Under the pieces are notes generated by a model. It saw only the letters and a program-made list of their open reading frames with translations, made no database searches and had not been told where the DNA came from. Positions 35,957 through 45,876 of a stretch of DNA of 47,945 nt are shown here, one piece after another. How positions within the stretch are numbered: position 1 is the stretch's first letter; every line of letters begins with the position of its first letter. This DNA comes from Fidelibacterota bacterium. GTDB lineage: Bacteria; Fidelibacterota; Marinisomatia; SCGC-AAA003-L08; JACNLC01. The stretch lies in NCBI GenBank assembly GCA_014381725.1, contig JACNLC010000034.1, positions 1-47,945 of the forward strand, read 5' to 3'. A program made the position numbers and the translations under genes.

Positions 35957-37270
35957 ATGGCAAAAATAGTATCAACAATCATTTTTTGTATTGTGTTTCT
36001 GGTTGCTCAAGATGAAGTAAACTATTTTGAGTTAGCAAAAACAAATTTCAATGAAAATAACTTAGTTTTTGCATTAGAACAGATAAACTTGGCTCTACAA
36101 TCTGACTCAACAGATGCAGAGATTTGTGCGTTTGCTTATGAGATTGCTTTTAAGTTAGATGATTTAGACCAAGCATATCAGTTTATCAGAAAAGCTATTG
36201 ATTTGGATAAAGCAAATGAGGAATATCGTAATAAATGGAAAAGTCTAGATGAAATCAGAAGTAAACTTAACGAAGCACAGAAATCATTTGAGAGTGGTTA
36301 TTCAGATGAGGCGATTTCTATCTATGGCAAGAGTATAATAAATCATCCTACATTTGCATTGTTTTATTACAATCTTGGAATGATCTATTATAAACAAGAT
36401 GATTTTGATAATGCTGTATATAATTTCAAAGAAGCTCGTTCTATTAATCCTTATGTTGATAAATATGATAGTGCTATTTTAATGATAGCACAAAAATTAA
36501 CTCAAACAGGTATCGAACAAGACCGTCGTAAAGATTACGATTTGGCTATTGTTAATTATAAAAAATCAATTGAATATTATCCGAATTATACAGAAGCTAT
36601 TTTTCGTCTTGGATTAGTGTTATATAAAGTAGGTGATTTTGAATCTGCAAAATCAACACTCCAGTCCTTATTGGATATTGATACTACACATATTCAAGCT
36701 TTGAAGTTACTTGGTGATACTTATTCAAAATTGGGTGATAAAAATGGAGCAATTGAATGGTATCGAAAAGCAGTTGAAATCAATCCAAATTATGATAAAG
36801 CACATTACTCTCTCGGCAGAACCTTAATGAGTGTTGGAGATAATGAGGGTGCAATTCAGTCGTTAAATAAAGCAGTAGAGGTAAATCCGACTTACTCAAA
36901 AGCTTATGAAACTTTAGGTGCGATATATCAGAGCACAGAGCAAGTAGATTTAGCAATACAAAATTATGAACTTTCAATAGCTAATTTAGACCCCCGTAAG
37001 AAAAGTGGATATGTAGTTTATTATCGTTTAGCACTTGCGTATAATGAGAAACAAGAATATGAGAAAGCTAAAGAAGCAGCTAAATCTTCTATAAATATCA
37101 AACGAAATTATGCTGCAGCAAATTTTGAACTCGGAATTGCAGAAATGTACCTTTGTAATGAAGTAGCATCGAAAGATGCTTTTGAAAAAGCCAAAAAGGA
37201 TAGAAATTACAGGAAAAGTGTTGAAAGTTATCTGAAAAATTATAAATATTACTCAAAAGACTGTAATTAA
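35957..37270 (+). CDS. Exported TPR-repeat protein
   Basis: 437 residues with a short signal peptide (to about residue 18, Leu-Val-Ala-Gln) and some eight TPR units, for example Tyr-Tyr-Asn-Leu-Gly-Met-Ile-Tyr-Tyr-Lys, Ala-Ile-Glu-Trp-Tyr-Arg-Lys-Ala-Val-Glu-Ile-Asn-Pro-Asn, and Ala-Ile-Gln-Ser-Leu-Asn-Lys-Ala-Val-Glu-Val-Asn-Pro. AGGAGAG lies before the ATG. A terminator follows, so it is a single gene. Exact role unknown; TPR proteins usually scaffold complexes. Confidence 0.85.
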   Translation: MAKIVSTIIFCIVFLVAQDEVNYFELAKTNFNENNLVFALEQINLALQSDSTDAEICAFAYEIAFKLDDLDQAYQFIRKAIDLDKANEEYRNKWKSLDEIRSKLNEAQKSFESGYSDEAISIYGKSIINHPTFALFYYNLGMIYYKQDDFDNAVYNFKEARSINPYVDKYDSAILMIAQKLTQTGIEQDRRKDYDLAIVNYKKSIEYYPNYTEAIFRLGLVLYKVGDFESAKSTLQSLLDIDTTHIQALKLLGDTYSKLGDKNGAIEWYRKAVEINPNYDKAHYSLGRTLMSVGDNEGAIQSLNKAVEVNPTYSKAYETLGAIYQSTEQVDLAIQNYELSIANLDPRKKSGYVVYYRLALAYNEKQEYEKAKEAAKSSINIKRNYAAANFELGIAEMYLCNEVASKDAFEKAKKDRNYRKSVESYLKNYKYYSKDCN

Positions 37271-37299
37271 TAGTAATATTTACAAAATTTGATTATTAG

Positions 37300-37322
37300 A
37301 GGGCGATTTATTCGCCCTTTTT
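37300..37322 (+). terminator. Intrinsic terminator after the TPR gene
   Basis: Stem AGGGCGA/TCGCCCT (37300-37306 with 37312-37318) running into T residues. Confidence 0.9.
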
Positions 37323-37337
37323 GTTTTATTTTTAGGT

Positions 37338-38018
37338 ATGATAAAAGCAGTAATTTTTGACTTAGATAACACATTACTTGATTTTCTGAAAATGAAAACT
37401 CAAGCAGTTGACGCCGGTATTCAAGGTATGATTGAAGCCGGGTTTAATATTAATCCTAAAACAGCAAAGAAGAAAATCTTCAAGATATACGAAGCAGTTG
37501 GGTGGGAACATCAAGAAGTTTTTGATGATTTTATCCAGTCTGAACTTGGTGAGAAAAACTACAAATATCTCGCTGCAGGTATCGTTGCTTATCGAAAAGC
37601 AAAAGAAGCATCTTTGATTCTTTATCCAACTGTCAATCTAACTTTGATGACATTGTCTAAAATGGGATTAAAACTCGGAGTGGTTTCAGATGCTCCAAGC
37701 AGGGAAGCGTGGATTAGGATTTGTTCTCTCAACATGCATCATATTTTTGATGAAGTAGTTACTTTTGACGACACTAAAGTCCGGAAACCATCTCCTGAAC
37801 CATTTAAACGGATAATTGATTTGCTGAAGATTTCACCTGAACATATTCTGATGGTTGGAGATTGGCCTGATCGAGATGTTATCGGTGCAAAAGAAGTCGG
37901 TATGAAGACTGCATTTGCAAAATATGGTGATAGTTTCGGTACACAACACTCGGGTGCAGATTACGATTTAGACGATTTATCAGAACTAATTGAAATTGTA
38001 AAAACAGAAAATGATTGA
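37338..38018 (+). CDS. HAD-family hydrolase
   Basis: 226 residues. Motif I Phe-Asp-Leu-Asp-Asn-Thr-Leu near residue 7 supplies the nucleophile Asp. A helical cap (20-90) follows, then motif II Val-Ser-Asp-Ala near 116, Lys in Arg-Lys-Pro-Ser-Pro-Glu-Pro-Phe and motif IV Gly-Asp-Trp-Pro-Asp-Arg-Asp. It resembles phosphoglycolate phosphatase or pyrimidine nucleotidase subgroups; substrate unknown. Its TGA overlaps the acpS ATG by one base (TGATG). Confidence 0.88.
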   Translation: MIKAVIFDLDNTLLDFLKMKTQAVDAGIQGMIEAGFNINPKTAKKKIFKIYEAVGWEHQEVFDDFIQSELGEKNYKYLAAGIVAYRKAKEASLILYPTVNLTLMTLSKMGLKLGVVSDAPSREAWIRICSLNMHHIFDEVVTFDDTKVRKPSPEPFKRIIDLLKISPEHILMVGDWPDRDVIGAKEVGMKTAFAKYGDSFGTQHSGADYDLDDLSELIEIVKTEND

Positions 38019-38380
38019 TGTTGTTTATCGGTAACGATATAGCTGAAGTCAGGAGAGTTTGCAAACTGATTGAAAAAAAAGGTGATGCGTTTTTGAACCA
38101 TATTTTCACTAAAAATGAGATTGAATTCTGTTCAACAAAACAACATCCCGAAATCCACTATACTGGCAGATTCTCAGCAAAAGAAGCTGTAAAAAAAGCG
38201 TTACTTTCTGCAAAGCTGGTGAGATCAATTCCACTAAAACAAATCGAGATAACTCGCGAAATTGATGAAAGTCCGCAAGTGAATATATTTGCTAAATTTG
38301 AAGTGGATATTACGATAAAAGTGTCAATATCTCATACAGATAAATACGCAACCGCAGTAGCCATTTTGGAGGTAAAATGA
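38018..38380 (+). CDS. acpS: Holo-[acyl-carrier-protein] synthase
   Basis: 120 residues from the ATG at 38018. Transfers phosphopantetheine from CoA to acyl carrier protein. Shows Gly-Asn-Asp-Ile-Ala-Glu-Val (metal-binding Asp), Arg-Phe-Ser-Ala-Lys-Glu-Ala with the catalytic Glu, and Val-Ser-Ile-Ser-His-Thr near the end. Overlaps the start of the nnr gene by four bases (ATGA). Confidence 0.93.
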   Translation: MLFIGNDIAEVRRVCKLIEKKGDAFLNHIFTKNEIEFCSTKQHPEIHYTGRFSAKEAVKKALLSAKLVRSIPLKQIEITREIDESPQVNIFAKFEVDITIKVSISHTDKYATAVAILEVK

Positions 38381-39897
38381 TACCGGTTCTTTCCGAAGAC
38401 AATGCACGAAAATTGGACAAGAAAACTGCATCAAGCGGACATTTATCCGAACCTGAATTAATGGAAAACGCTGGAAGAAAAGTTGCAGAATATTTCATAG
38501 AAAAAGTAAGTCATCCATTCAAGCAAAAAGTTGTAATTGTTTGTGGTAAAGGGAATAATGGTGGCGATGGAATTGTAGCACATTACTATCTCCAACAATT
38601 CGGAGTTGATTCCACTTTATTACTCATTTCCAAATCTCAACTTGAAAGCGATTTGTTTAGTTGTTACGCAATAGAATCAGAAACGATAAAATATTTCGAC
38701 GATTTAACCAATAATGAAAAATATGATTGTGCAATTGACTCAGTTTTTGGGATAGGACTTAAAAGAGAAATAACCGGCAAATATAGAGATGTGATTCAAT
38801 TTATTAATTTGCATTCCAAGATTATTGCTGTAGATATTGCATCTGGTTTGTATTGCGATACAGGAAAAATTGGTGGAGTATCAGTAAATGCTGATGTTAC
38901 AATCACGATGGGATATCCTAAACTTGGGCAGTTTCTAAATGACGGAATTACTTGTTCTGGTAAAGTTGAAATCGTTGATATCGGGTTCAAGGATATTGAC
39001 GACGAAGACCTTACTGCATTTCAAATAGATGAAAACGATATTGCAAACAAATTGAAATCTTACCCTCCAAGTTCTCACAAGTATTCTCGAGGGAGAGTTG
39101 GAATATTATCGGGCTCAATAGGAATGACCGGTGCAGGAATTCTTGTTAACCAAAGTGCTGGTAGAAGTGGGTGTGGAATTATCCGAACTGCTGTTCCAAT
39201 GAGTTTGAATACAATTTTTGAAACTTCATTAGTCAATTCAATTACAAATCCGATTGATGATAAATCTCGTGGATATTTGAATTTTGACAATTACACAAAA
39301 GTAAAAGAGTTAGCAGATTGGGCAGAGATACTCATTGTTGGACCAGGGTTGTCAACTGAAATAGATTCACAGAAGTTGATTTCTCGAGTTTTAATTGAAA
39401 CTAAAAAACCTACGGTTTTAGATGCGTCAGGGTTTGAACCACTCGTAAGTGGATTATTGAAAATAAGTGATTTACCAAAACAAACAATACTAACTCCTCA
39501 TATCGGAGAATATTCTCGGATTTTTGGATTTGATGCTCTACAAGTCAAAGATAATCCTGCAGAAGCTTGTAAATTAATTATCGAGAAACTTGATGGTAGA
39601 ACATTGCTTTTGAAAGGTAATCCAACCATAATTGTTTCATCAAGTGGGAAATTATATTTTGTGAATAACGGAACTCCAATTTTAGCAACTGCAGGAACAG
39701 GCGATGTCTTAACAGGGATTATCGGTGGATTATTGGCACAACAATATTCCGCAGACGATTCTGCAATAATTGGAGCGTTTGTTCACGCTGAAGCAGGTCG
39801 GATGTTTGAGCAAGAAATATCACAAATTGGATTAGTCGCATCAGACCTTGTTGAATTGATTCCCGAAGCTTTTCAGAGGATTTTGGATGCCAGTTAA
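38377..39897 (+). CDS. nnr: Bifunctional NAD(P)H-hydrate repair enzyme (epimerase + dehydratase)
   Basis: 506 residues. The N-terminal YjeF epimerase domain (1-210) has Gly-Lys-Gly-Asn-Asn-Gly-Gly-Asp-Gly; the C-terminal ADP-dependent dehydratase domain (about 225-500) has Leu-Lys-Gly-Asn-Pro-Thr, Gly-Thr-Gly-Asp-Val-Leu-Thr-Gly and Ile-Gly-Ala-Phe-Val-His-Ala. Together they restore NADH and NADPH damaged by hydration. Follows acpS with an ATGA overlap, a common pairing, and overlaps the vanZ-like gene by 11 bases. Confidence 0.95.
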   Translation: MIPVLSEDNARKLDKKTASSGHLSEPELMENAGRKVAEYFIEKVSHPFKQKVVIVCGKGNNGGDGIVAHYYLQQFGVDSTLLLISKSQLESDLFSCYAIESETIKYFDDLTNNEKYDCAIDSVFGIGLKREITGKYRDVIQFINLHSKIIAVDIASGLYCDTGKIGGVSVNADVTITMGYPKLGQFLNDGITCSGKVEIVDIGFKDIDDEDLTAFQIDENDIANKLKSYPPSSHKYSRGRVGILSGSIGMTGAGILVNQSAGRSGCGIIRTAVPMSLNTIFETSLVNSITNPIDDKSRGYLNFDNYTKVKELADWAEILIVGPGLSTEIDSQKLISRVLIETKKPTVLDASGFEPLVSGLLKISDLPKQTILTPHIGEYSRIFGFDALQVKDNPAEACKLIIEKLDGRTLLLKGNPTIIVSSSGKLYFVNNGTPILATAGTGDVLTGIIGGLLAQQYSADDSAIIGAFVHAEAGRMFEQEISQIGLVASDLVELIPEAFQRILDAS

Positions 39898-40249
39898 ATC
39901 TATCCGAACTTGGATATTTTTTGCATACGGATTGGTTATTTTATTGCTGTCTTCAATCCCTGCATCTGAATTTCCAAAATCTAGTTTTTGGGTATTTCTT
40001 TCACAAAACGATAAGTTTGTCCATTTCACAGAATACGCAATATTCGGATTTTTGTTATTAAATGTTCTGAAGTTGGATAGAATCAAAGGAAAACAGATTG
40101 CAATTTTGATTTTTATTTTGTTATTTTTCCCGATTGCGGATGAATTATTGCAGAGTTTTATTCCTCGCCGGATTCCTGATATTCAAGACGGTATTGCTGA
40201 TGTAGTTGGTGGATTTGTTGGAGTTGTAATCCGTTCATTTTGGAAGTGA
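39887..40249 (+). CDS. VanZ-like membrane protein
   Basis: 120 residues with four membrane helices. The family pattern Asn-Asp-Lys-Phe-Val-His-Phe-Thr-Glu-Tyr-Ala-Ile-Phe-Gly and Asp-Glu-Leu-Leu-Gln-Ser-Phe-Ile-Pro-Arg-Arg with Asp-x-x-Asp-Gly are visible. Function unclear in the family. Coupled to the nnr gene. Confidence 0.85.
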   Translation: MPVKSIRTWIFFAYGLVILLLSSIPASEFPKSSFWVFLSQNDKFVHFTEYAIFGFLLLNVLKLDRIKGKQIAILIFILLFFPIADELLQSFIPRRIPDIQDGIADVVGGFVGVVIRSFWK

Positions 40250-40250
40250 A

Positions 40251-41849
40251 ATGCTAAAATCCCTGCACATAAAAAACCTAGCTATTATTGAAGAACTAAA
40301 TGTGGAATTTCATAAAGGACTAAACATCATCACTGGCGAAACTGGTGCTGGTAAATCTATTTTGATTAATGCCATTAACTATTTACTAGGTGAACGATTT
40401 TCTAAAGATATGATTCGCACTAGCGAAAAAAACGGAGTGATTGAAGGAGTTTTCCAAAATGATAGTATTCCGACTACAATCCGTCGTGTGTTTAATCAAT
40501 CCGGTGCATCAAAATGTTTTATTGACGAAGAACCTGTTTCGTTGGAATTATTAAAAGAGAAATCAGAAAATTTGGTGGATATGCACGGACAACACGACCA
40601 CCAACGATTATTAAATCCCCTAAACCATCTGAAAGTTCTAGATTCTTATGGAAATTATAGAATAGATTTGCAAGAAATTGCTTCACTTTTCAAAAACATT
40701 AACGATTTATCTTTTGAAATTAAGAAGCTAAAATCGGAAAATGAGAGACTAAAAGAAAAAAGAGAACTTAACGAATTTCAGCTAAAGGAACTATCGTTAA
40801 TTCAATTGGAAATTGGTTTAGACGATGAATTAGAAAAAGAATATCGTTTCTTAACAGAAGCTACCGAGATTAAAGAGAAATTGCAAGAAGCTAATCAGCT
40901 ATTGAATGATAATTTAATTTCATCTGCTATGAATATTGTGTCAGATATTTCGCACCATAAACAGGAATATCAAGATTTAGAATCGCGTTTGGATAAAACT
41001 CAAATTGAATTGAGTGATATCCGCGATGAGATAGAAAATTGCAATAATTCAATTTCCATCAACAATGAACGATTATCAGAAGTCTCAGAAAAACTCGAAC
41101 ATATCGAAATGTTGAAACGAAAGTATGGAGGTTCGCTTAAAGCTGTATTGGATTACAGAACTCAATTACAAGAAGAAATCGAGTTATCCGATACGAGTTC
41201 AATTAACATTTCGAAAATCGAAACAGAGTTATCAGAAACTCAAAATCAATATTTTCGGATTTGTGATGAAATTTCAGATAAAAGAAAAAAAACGGCTATT
41301 ATCTTAGAACAAAAGATAACTGAGGTTTTACAAAAAATGGATATGCCGAATATTCAGTTCAAAATTGATTTACTGCGCATTGACAACTCAGAAATATCAT
41401 TAACAGGATTGGACAAATGCGAGTTTTTCATTTCTACAAATATTGGTGAGAAATTACGACCATTGGTAAAAGTAGCATCTGGTGGTGAACTTTCTCGGAT
41501 TATGTTAGCTATCAAAATGGAATTGAAGAACAAGGATGTGGTGGACACGATGATTTTTGACGAAATTGATTCTGGGATATCGGGTTCAACTGCTGAGAAA
41601 GTTGGAAACATTATTGAAAAATTAGGTAATATTCATCAGATATTATGTATCACACATTTACCTCAAATCGCAGGAAAAGGTAAAGTTCATTTTAAGGTCA
41701 AAAAAGAACAAGATGATAATCGAACTCGGAGTATAATTCATCAATTGGATGTAGAATCTAGAGTTGAGGAAATTGCATTTCTGATTAGTGGGGCAAAAAT
41801 ATCTGAATCTAGTAAAGTTCAAGCAAAACAATTATTGGGGAAAAACTAA
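40251..41849 (+). CDS. recN: DNA repair protein RecN
   Basis: 532 residues, an SMC-like ATPase used in double-strand break repair. Walker A Gly-Glu-Thr-Gly-Ala-Gly-Lys-Ser is at residues 29-36; a coiled coil spans about 145-340; Gly-Gln-His-Asp-His-Gln, the signature Ser-Gly-Gly-Glu-Leu-Ser-Arg and Walker B Met-Ile-Phe-Asp-Glu-Ile-Asp-Ser-Gly complete it. One base after the vanZ-like gene; its stop overlaps the murA start (TAATG). Confidence 0.96.
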   Translation: MLKSLHIKNLAIIEELNVEFHKGLNIITGETGAGKSILINAINYLLGERFSKDMIRTSEKNGVIEGVFQNDSIPTTIRRVFNQSGASKCFIDEEPVSLELLKEKSENLVDMHGQHDHQRLLNPLNHLKVLDSYGNYRIDLQEIASLFKNINDLSFEIKKLKSENERLKEKRELNEFQLKELSLIQLEIGLDDELEKEYRFLTEATEIKEKLQEANQLLNDNLISSAMNIVSDISHHKQEYQDLESRLDKTQIELSDIRDEIENCNNSISINNERLSEVSEKLEHIEMLKRKYGGSLKAVLDYRTQLQEEIELSDTSSINISKIETELSETQNQYFRICDEISDKRKKTAIILEQKITEVLQKMDMPNIQFKIDLLRIDNSEISLTGLDKCEFFISTNIGEKLRPLVKVASGGELSRIMLAIKMELKNKDVVDTMIFDEIDSGISGSTAEKVGNIIEKLGNIHQILCITHLPQIAGKGKVHFKVKKEQDDNRTRSIIHQLDVESRVEEIAFLISGAKISESSKVQAKQLLGKN

Positions 41850-43102
41850 TGGATAAAATTATTGTAAACGGTGGAAATCCACTTTATGGTGAAGTTGAAA
41901 TAGGCGGTGCAAAAAATGCAGTTTTGCCGATTATGACAGCAAGTATTTTAACTCCCGGAATTTATACTTTAAATCGTGTTCCAAATCTTCGGGATACGCG
42001 AACTATGGCAAATCTGTTGGAAATAATCGGTGCCAAAGTAACCTACGAAAAAGGAACGATGGTGATTGACTCAAATTCGTGCAATAATCCGACAGCTCCT
42101 TACGATTTGGTCAAGACTATGCGGGCATCATTTTATGTGCTTGGACCATTTATGGGTAGATTTCAGCACGCAGAAGTGTCTTTGCCGGGAGGATGTGCTT
42201 GGGGTCCGCGCCCTGTGGATTTGCATCTAAAAGCCATTGAAGCGTTGGGTGGAACGGTATCGCTTGAAAGTGGAAATATTGTTGCAGATGGACAACTGAA
42301 AGGTGCTGATATTTCATTTGATATTTCCAGTGTTGGAGCTACTGGAAACGCATTGATGGCATCGGCAAAAGCTGATGGAATTTCTACAATTTCAATTGCC
42401 TCAAAAGAACCAGAAATTACATCGCTTGCAGAATTTCTAATTAAAATGGGAGCAGATATCACTGGATTGGATAGCGACAAATTAACAGTAGTTGGAAATC
42501 CAAATTTAAAAGGTGATTTTGAGTTTGATATTATACCCGACAGAATTGAAGCTGGAACATTTTTAATAGCAGTTGCACTTTGCGGAGGTGAAGTAACGCT
42601 CACTAATGTCAATCCAAATCATCTGAATATTGTATTATCAAAGTTATCAGAAGTCGGAGTTAAACTCGATATTGGAGAGGATACAATTACTGTAAAAGCT
42701 CCCAAAAAGATAAATTCTGTAAATATAACAACGGCACCTTATCCTGGATTCCCTACAGATTTACAAGCTCAATGGATGGCGATGATGTCCAAATGCGATG
42801 GAAGTGCAGTTATTATTGATGAAATTTACAGAGACAGATTTACTCATATTGCGGAATTATCAAGATTGGGAGCAAACATAACTCTTGAGGATAATGTAGC
42901 TGTGGTTACCGGAGTAAATAAATTGAAAGGTGCGCCTGTTATGTCAACAGATATCAGAGCGAGTGCATCTTTGATACTTTCGTCGTTGGCGGCTGAGGAA
43001 AAAAGCGAAATATCACGAGTGTATCACATTGACCGAGGATATGAAAATATAGAGGAAAAATTTAGAAATTTGGGTGCAGATATGTACCGAATTTCTAAGT
43101 AA
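41849..43102 (+). CDS. murA: UDP-N-acetylglucosamine 1-carboxyvinyltransferase
   Basis: 417 residues, standard length; first committed step of peptidoglycan synthesis, adding enolpyruvate to UDP-GlcNAc. Gly-Gly-Ala-Lys-Asn-Ala near residue 19 and the active loop Gly-Gly-Cys-Ala-Trp-Gly-Pro-Arg-Pro-Val-Asp-Leu-His are seen; Cys116 is the fosfomycin-target Cys, so the enzyme is of the sensitive type. Also Pro-Tyr-Pro-Gly-Phe-Pro-Thr-Asp-Leu-Gln. Confidence 0.97.
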   Translation: MDKIIVNGGNPLYGEVEIGGAKNAVLPIMTASILTPGIYTLNRVPNLRDTRTMANLLEIIGAKVTYEKGTMVIDSNSCNNPTAPYDLVKTMRASFYVLGPFMGRFQHAEVSLPGGCAWGPRPVDLHLKAIEALGGTVSLESGNIVADGQLKGADISFDISSVGATGNALMASAKADGISTISIASKEPEITSLAEFLIKMGADITGLDSDKLTVVGNPNLKGDFEFDIIPDRIEAGTFLIAVALCGGEVTLTNVNPNHLNIVLSKLSEVGVKLDIGEDTITVKAPKKINSVNITTAPYPGFPTDLQAQWMAMMSKCDGSAVIIDEIYRDRFTHIAELSRLGANITLEDNVAVVTGVNKLKGAPVMSTDIRASASLILSSLAAEEKSEISRVYHIDRGYENIEEKFRNLGADMYRISK

Positions 43103-43114
43103 GAGAATTAATAA

Positions 43115-45823
43115 ATGGCTTCACAAAAAAGATTATTTTTAATTGACGGTATGGCACAGTTGTATCGGTCGCATTTTGCGATGATCAACAATCCACTTAT
43201 CACAAAAGATGGCAGACATACATCAGCGATTTTTGGATTTATGAATATCCTTTTCAAACTAATTCGTGATGAAAATCCCGATTATTTAGCTGTTATTCTT
43301 GACAGTAAAGAACCGACATTTCGCCACGAACTTTATACTGAATATAAAGCAACTCGCGAAAAAATGCCTGATGAACTTGTTGAACAATTGGAACCTTTGT
43401 TTGATGTTTTGAAAACGGCAAATATTCCAATGGTTAAGAAACCAGGTTATGAAGCCGACGATATTATCGGAACTCTAGCCAAACAAGCAGAAGAAAACGG
43501 TCTGCAGACTTTTATGGTTACTGGCGATAAGGATATGATGCAACTCATCACGGATAATGTGTTTATGTTGGCTCCGGGGAATCGTTTTAGACCAACTACA
43601 ATTTACGATAAAGATGGTGTTGTGGAAAGATGGGGAGTTCCGCCAGAAAAAATCATAGATTTATTGGCTTTAATGGGAGATTCTTCTGATAATATTCCTG
43701 GAATCGAAGGTGTTGGACTAAAGACTGCTACTAAATTGCTAAAAGAATATGGTGATATGGAATCAGTTCTTGACCATGCAGAAGATGTAAAAAACAAACG
43801 AGTTAAAGCGGGACTCGAAAATGGTAAAGAAATTGCTCATCTGTCCAAGGATTTAGTAACAATTAAACTAGATGTTCCAGTAGAATTACACATTAACGAG
43901 CTCAAACGACAGCCGATGGATGCAATAAAACTTGCGAAGAAATTTGAAGATTTAGAGATGTTCTCATTAATCAAGCAAATAGTATCTACAACTGAAGATT
44001 CTCCATCTGAAATTGTTGAAGTTGAAAAGCATTATTCAAATGTGATGAATAATGAACAATTAAAGCAAATGATAAAAGAACTTCAAAAAGCTGATATCAT
44101 TTCGTTTGATCTGGAAACCACTTCTGTAGAAGCACTTCGAGCAGATATTGTTGGATTATCATTTTCTGTGAAATCTAATTATGGTTGGTATATTCCAGTT
44201 GAATATCCTGAAAAACCGCAGGAGTTGTTTGCTAGTTTCGGTTTGGACGAAATCCTAAAAGAACTCAAACCAATTTTAGAGAATTCTGGAATCAAAAAAT
44301 GTGGTCAAAATTTGAAATATGATGCACTTGTTTTAAGTCGGTATGATATTAAGCTTAATGGAATTGAATTTGATACTTTGATTGCTTCGCATTTACTCCA
44401 TCCTGAATACTCGTCTTACAAACTCGAATCTCTTTCTGCTGAATATCTAAAATATAGAATGGTGCCGATTACTGATTTGATTGGCTCAGGTAGTAAGCAA
44501 AAATCTATGGAAGAAGTTCCGTTAAAAGATATCTCCTTTTATGCTTCAGAAGATGCTGATATTGCTCTTCAGTTAACGCAACTTATGCAAAAGAAGATTG
44601 ATGATGAGCAACTTCACGAAGCGTTTTATAAAATCGAAATGCAATTGCTTCCGGTTTTGGTGGAGATGGAACGCAACGGTGTTTATGTAGATTGCGACTA
44701 TCTCAAAAAACTATCCGAATCTTTTGGGGAGAAAATTGAGGTTTTGGTTGAAGATATCCATAAATTAGCTGGAACAGAGTTTAATGTAAATTCTCCACAA
44801 CAATTAGCTAATATTCTGTTTGATATTTTGGAACTCAAACCTGTACGAAAACGAAGCACTGATGTAAATGTTTTGGAGATTCTCAAAAATCATCATCCAT
44901 TACCGGAACAAGTATTGAAATATCGCCACCTAAAAAAATTGAAATCCACTTATGTTGATGCGTTGCCGGAGTTGGTGAATCCGAGAACAGACAGAATTCA
45001 CTCATCGTTTAATCAAACGATTGCATCAACTGGAAGACTTTCCTGCACGCATCCGAATTTTCAAAATATACCTATTCGAACGGAAATGGGCAGAGAAATC
45101 CGAAAAGCTTTTACTCCACAGAATGAAGATTGGGTTTTGCTTTCTGCAGATTATTCGCAAGTAGAACTCCGTGTTATGGCTCATTTAAGCAAAGAACCAG
45201 CATTGTTGGATGCGTTTGAAAATGATGAGGATATTCACTCTAAAACGGCATCTTTAGTTTATGGAATTTCGCAGAATGAAGTTACTCCGGAACAACGAAG
45301 GACAGCTAAAATTGTGAATTTTGGAATTATGTATGGAGCCGGTCCTTACAGAATGTCGCAGGAGTTGGGAATTCCGATGATGCAAGCAAAAGAGTTAATC
45401 AATTCCTATTTCAATACTTATCCCGGGATTCGAGCATATATAAACCAAACAATACAAGAAGCTAGAGAAACTGGATTTGTTACCACTTTGGGTGGACGAA
45501 AACGCAATGCTAAACGATTGTTTTCTGGTAGAGTTCAAGAAGTGCAAGCTGAGGAACGAGCAATTGTAAATATGCCCATTCAGGGAACTGCGGCAGAACT
45601 GATTAAATTGGCGATGATTCGTATTCATAATAGATTATTTGAGAATAATTATCAAACAAAAATGATTTTGCAAGTCCACGACGAATTGCTGTTTGAAGTC
45701 CCAAAGACAGAGCTTGATGAAATAACAAAAATAGTAGTGAATGAAATGGAAAATGCTATGTCATTAGATATACCTTTAAAAGTAGATTATGGCATTGGAC
45801 AAAGCTGGTATGAAGCACATTAG
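43115..45823 (+). CDS. polA: DNA polymerase I
   Basis: 902 residues with all three domains. The 5' nuclease (1-290) has Tyr-Lys-Ala-Thr-Arg, Glu-Ala-Asp-Asp-Ile-Ile-Gly-Thr and the helix-3-turn-helix Gly-Val-Gly-Leu-Lys-Thr-Ala. The 3'-5' exonuclease is intact: Asp-Leu-Glu-Thr-Thr (about 332), Asn-Leu-Lys-Tyr-Asp and Tyr-Ala-Ser-Glu-Asp-Ala-Asp. The polymerase has motif A Asp-Tyr-Ser-Gln-Val-Glu-Leu-Arg (about 677), motif B with Arg-Arg-Thr-Ala-Lys-Ile-Val-Asn-Phe-Gly and motif C Gln-Val-His-Asp-Glu-Leu (about 853). So it should proofread. Last gene of the recN-murA-polA run. Confidence 0.98.
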   Translation: MASQKRLFLIDGMAQLYRSHFAMINNPLITKDGRHTSAIFGFMNILFKLIRDENPDYLAVILDSKEPTFRHELYTEYKATREKMPDELVEQLEPLFDVLKTANIPMVKKPGYEADDIIGTLAKQAEENGLQTFMVTGDKDMMQLITDNVFMLAPGNRFRPTTIYDKDGVVERWGVPPEKIIDLLALMGDSSDNIPGIEGVGLKTATKLLKEYGDMESVLDHAEDVKNKRVKAGLENGKEIAHLSKDLVTIKLDVPVELHINELKRQPMDAIKLAKKFEDLEMFSLIKQIVSTTEDSPSEIVEVEKHYSNVMNNEQLKQMIKELQKADIISFDLETTSVEALRADIVGLSFSVKSNYGWYIPVEYPEKPQELFASFGLDEILKELKPILENSGIKKCGQNLKYDALVLSRYDIKLNGIEFDTLIASHLLHPEYSSYKLESLSAEYLKYRMVPITDLIGSGSKQKSMEEVPLKDISFYASEDADIALQLTQLMQKKIDDEQLHEAFYKIEMQLLPVLVEMERNGVYVDCDYLKKLSESFGEKIEVLVEDIHKLAGTEFNVNSPQQLANILFDILELKPVRKRSTDVNVLEILKNHHPLPEQVLKYRHLKKLKSTYVDALPELVNPRTDRIHSSFNQTIASTGRLSCTHPNFQNIPIRTEMGREIRKAFTPQNEDWVLLSADYSQVELRVMAHLSKEPALLDAFENDEDIHSKTASLVYGISQNEVTPEQRRTAKIVNFGIMYGAGPYRMSQELGIPMMQAKELINSYFNTYPGIRAYINQTIQEARETGFVTTLGGRKRNAKRLFSGRVQEVQAEERAIVNMPIQGTAAELIKLAMIRIHNRLFENNYQTKMILQVHDELLFEVPKTELDEITKIVVNEMENAMSLDIPLKVDYGIGQSWYEAH

Positions 45824-45876
45824 GAATGGGAGAAACAGTAAAACAAGACGGGATATGACAATTAACAATAATTGAA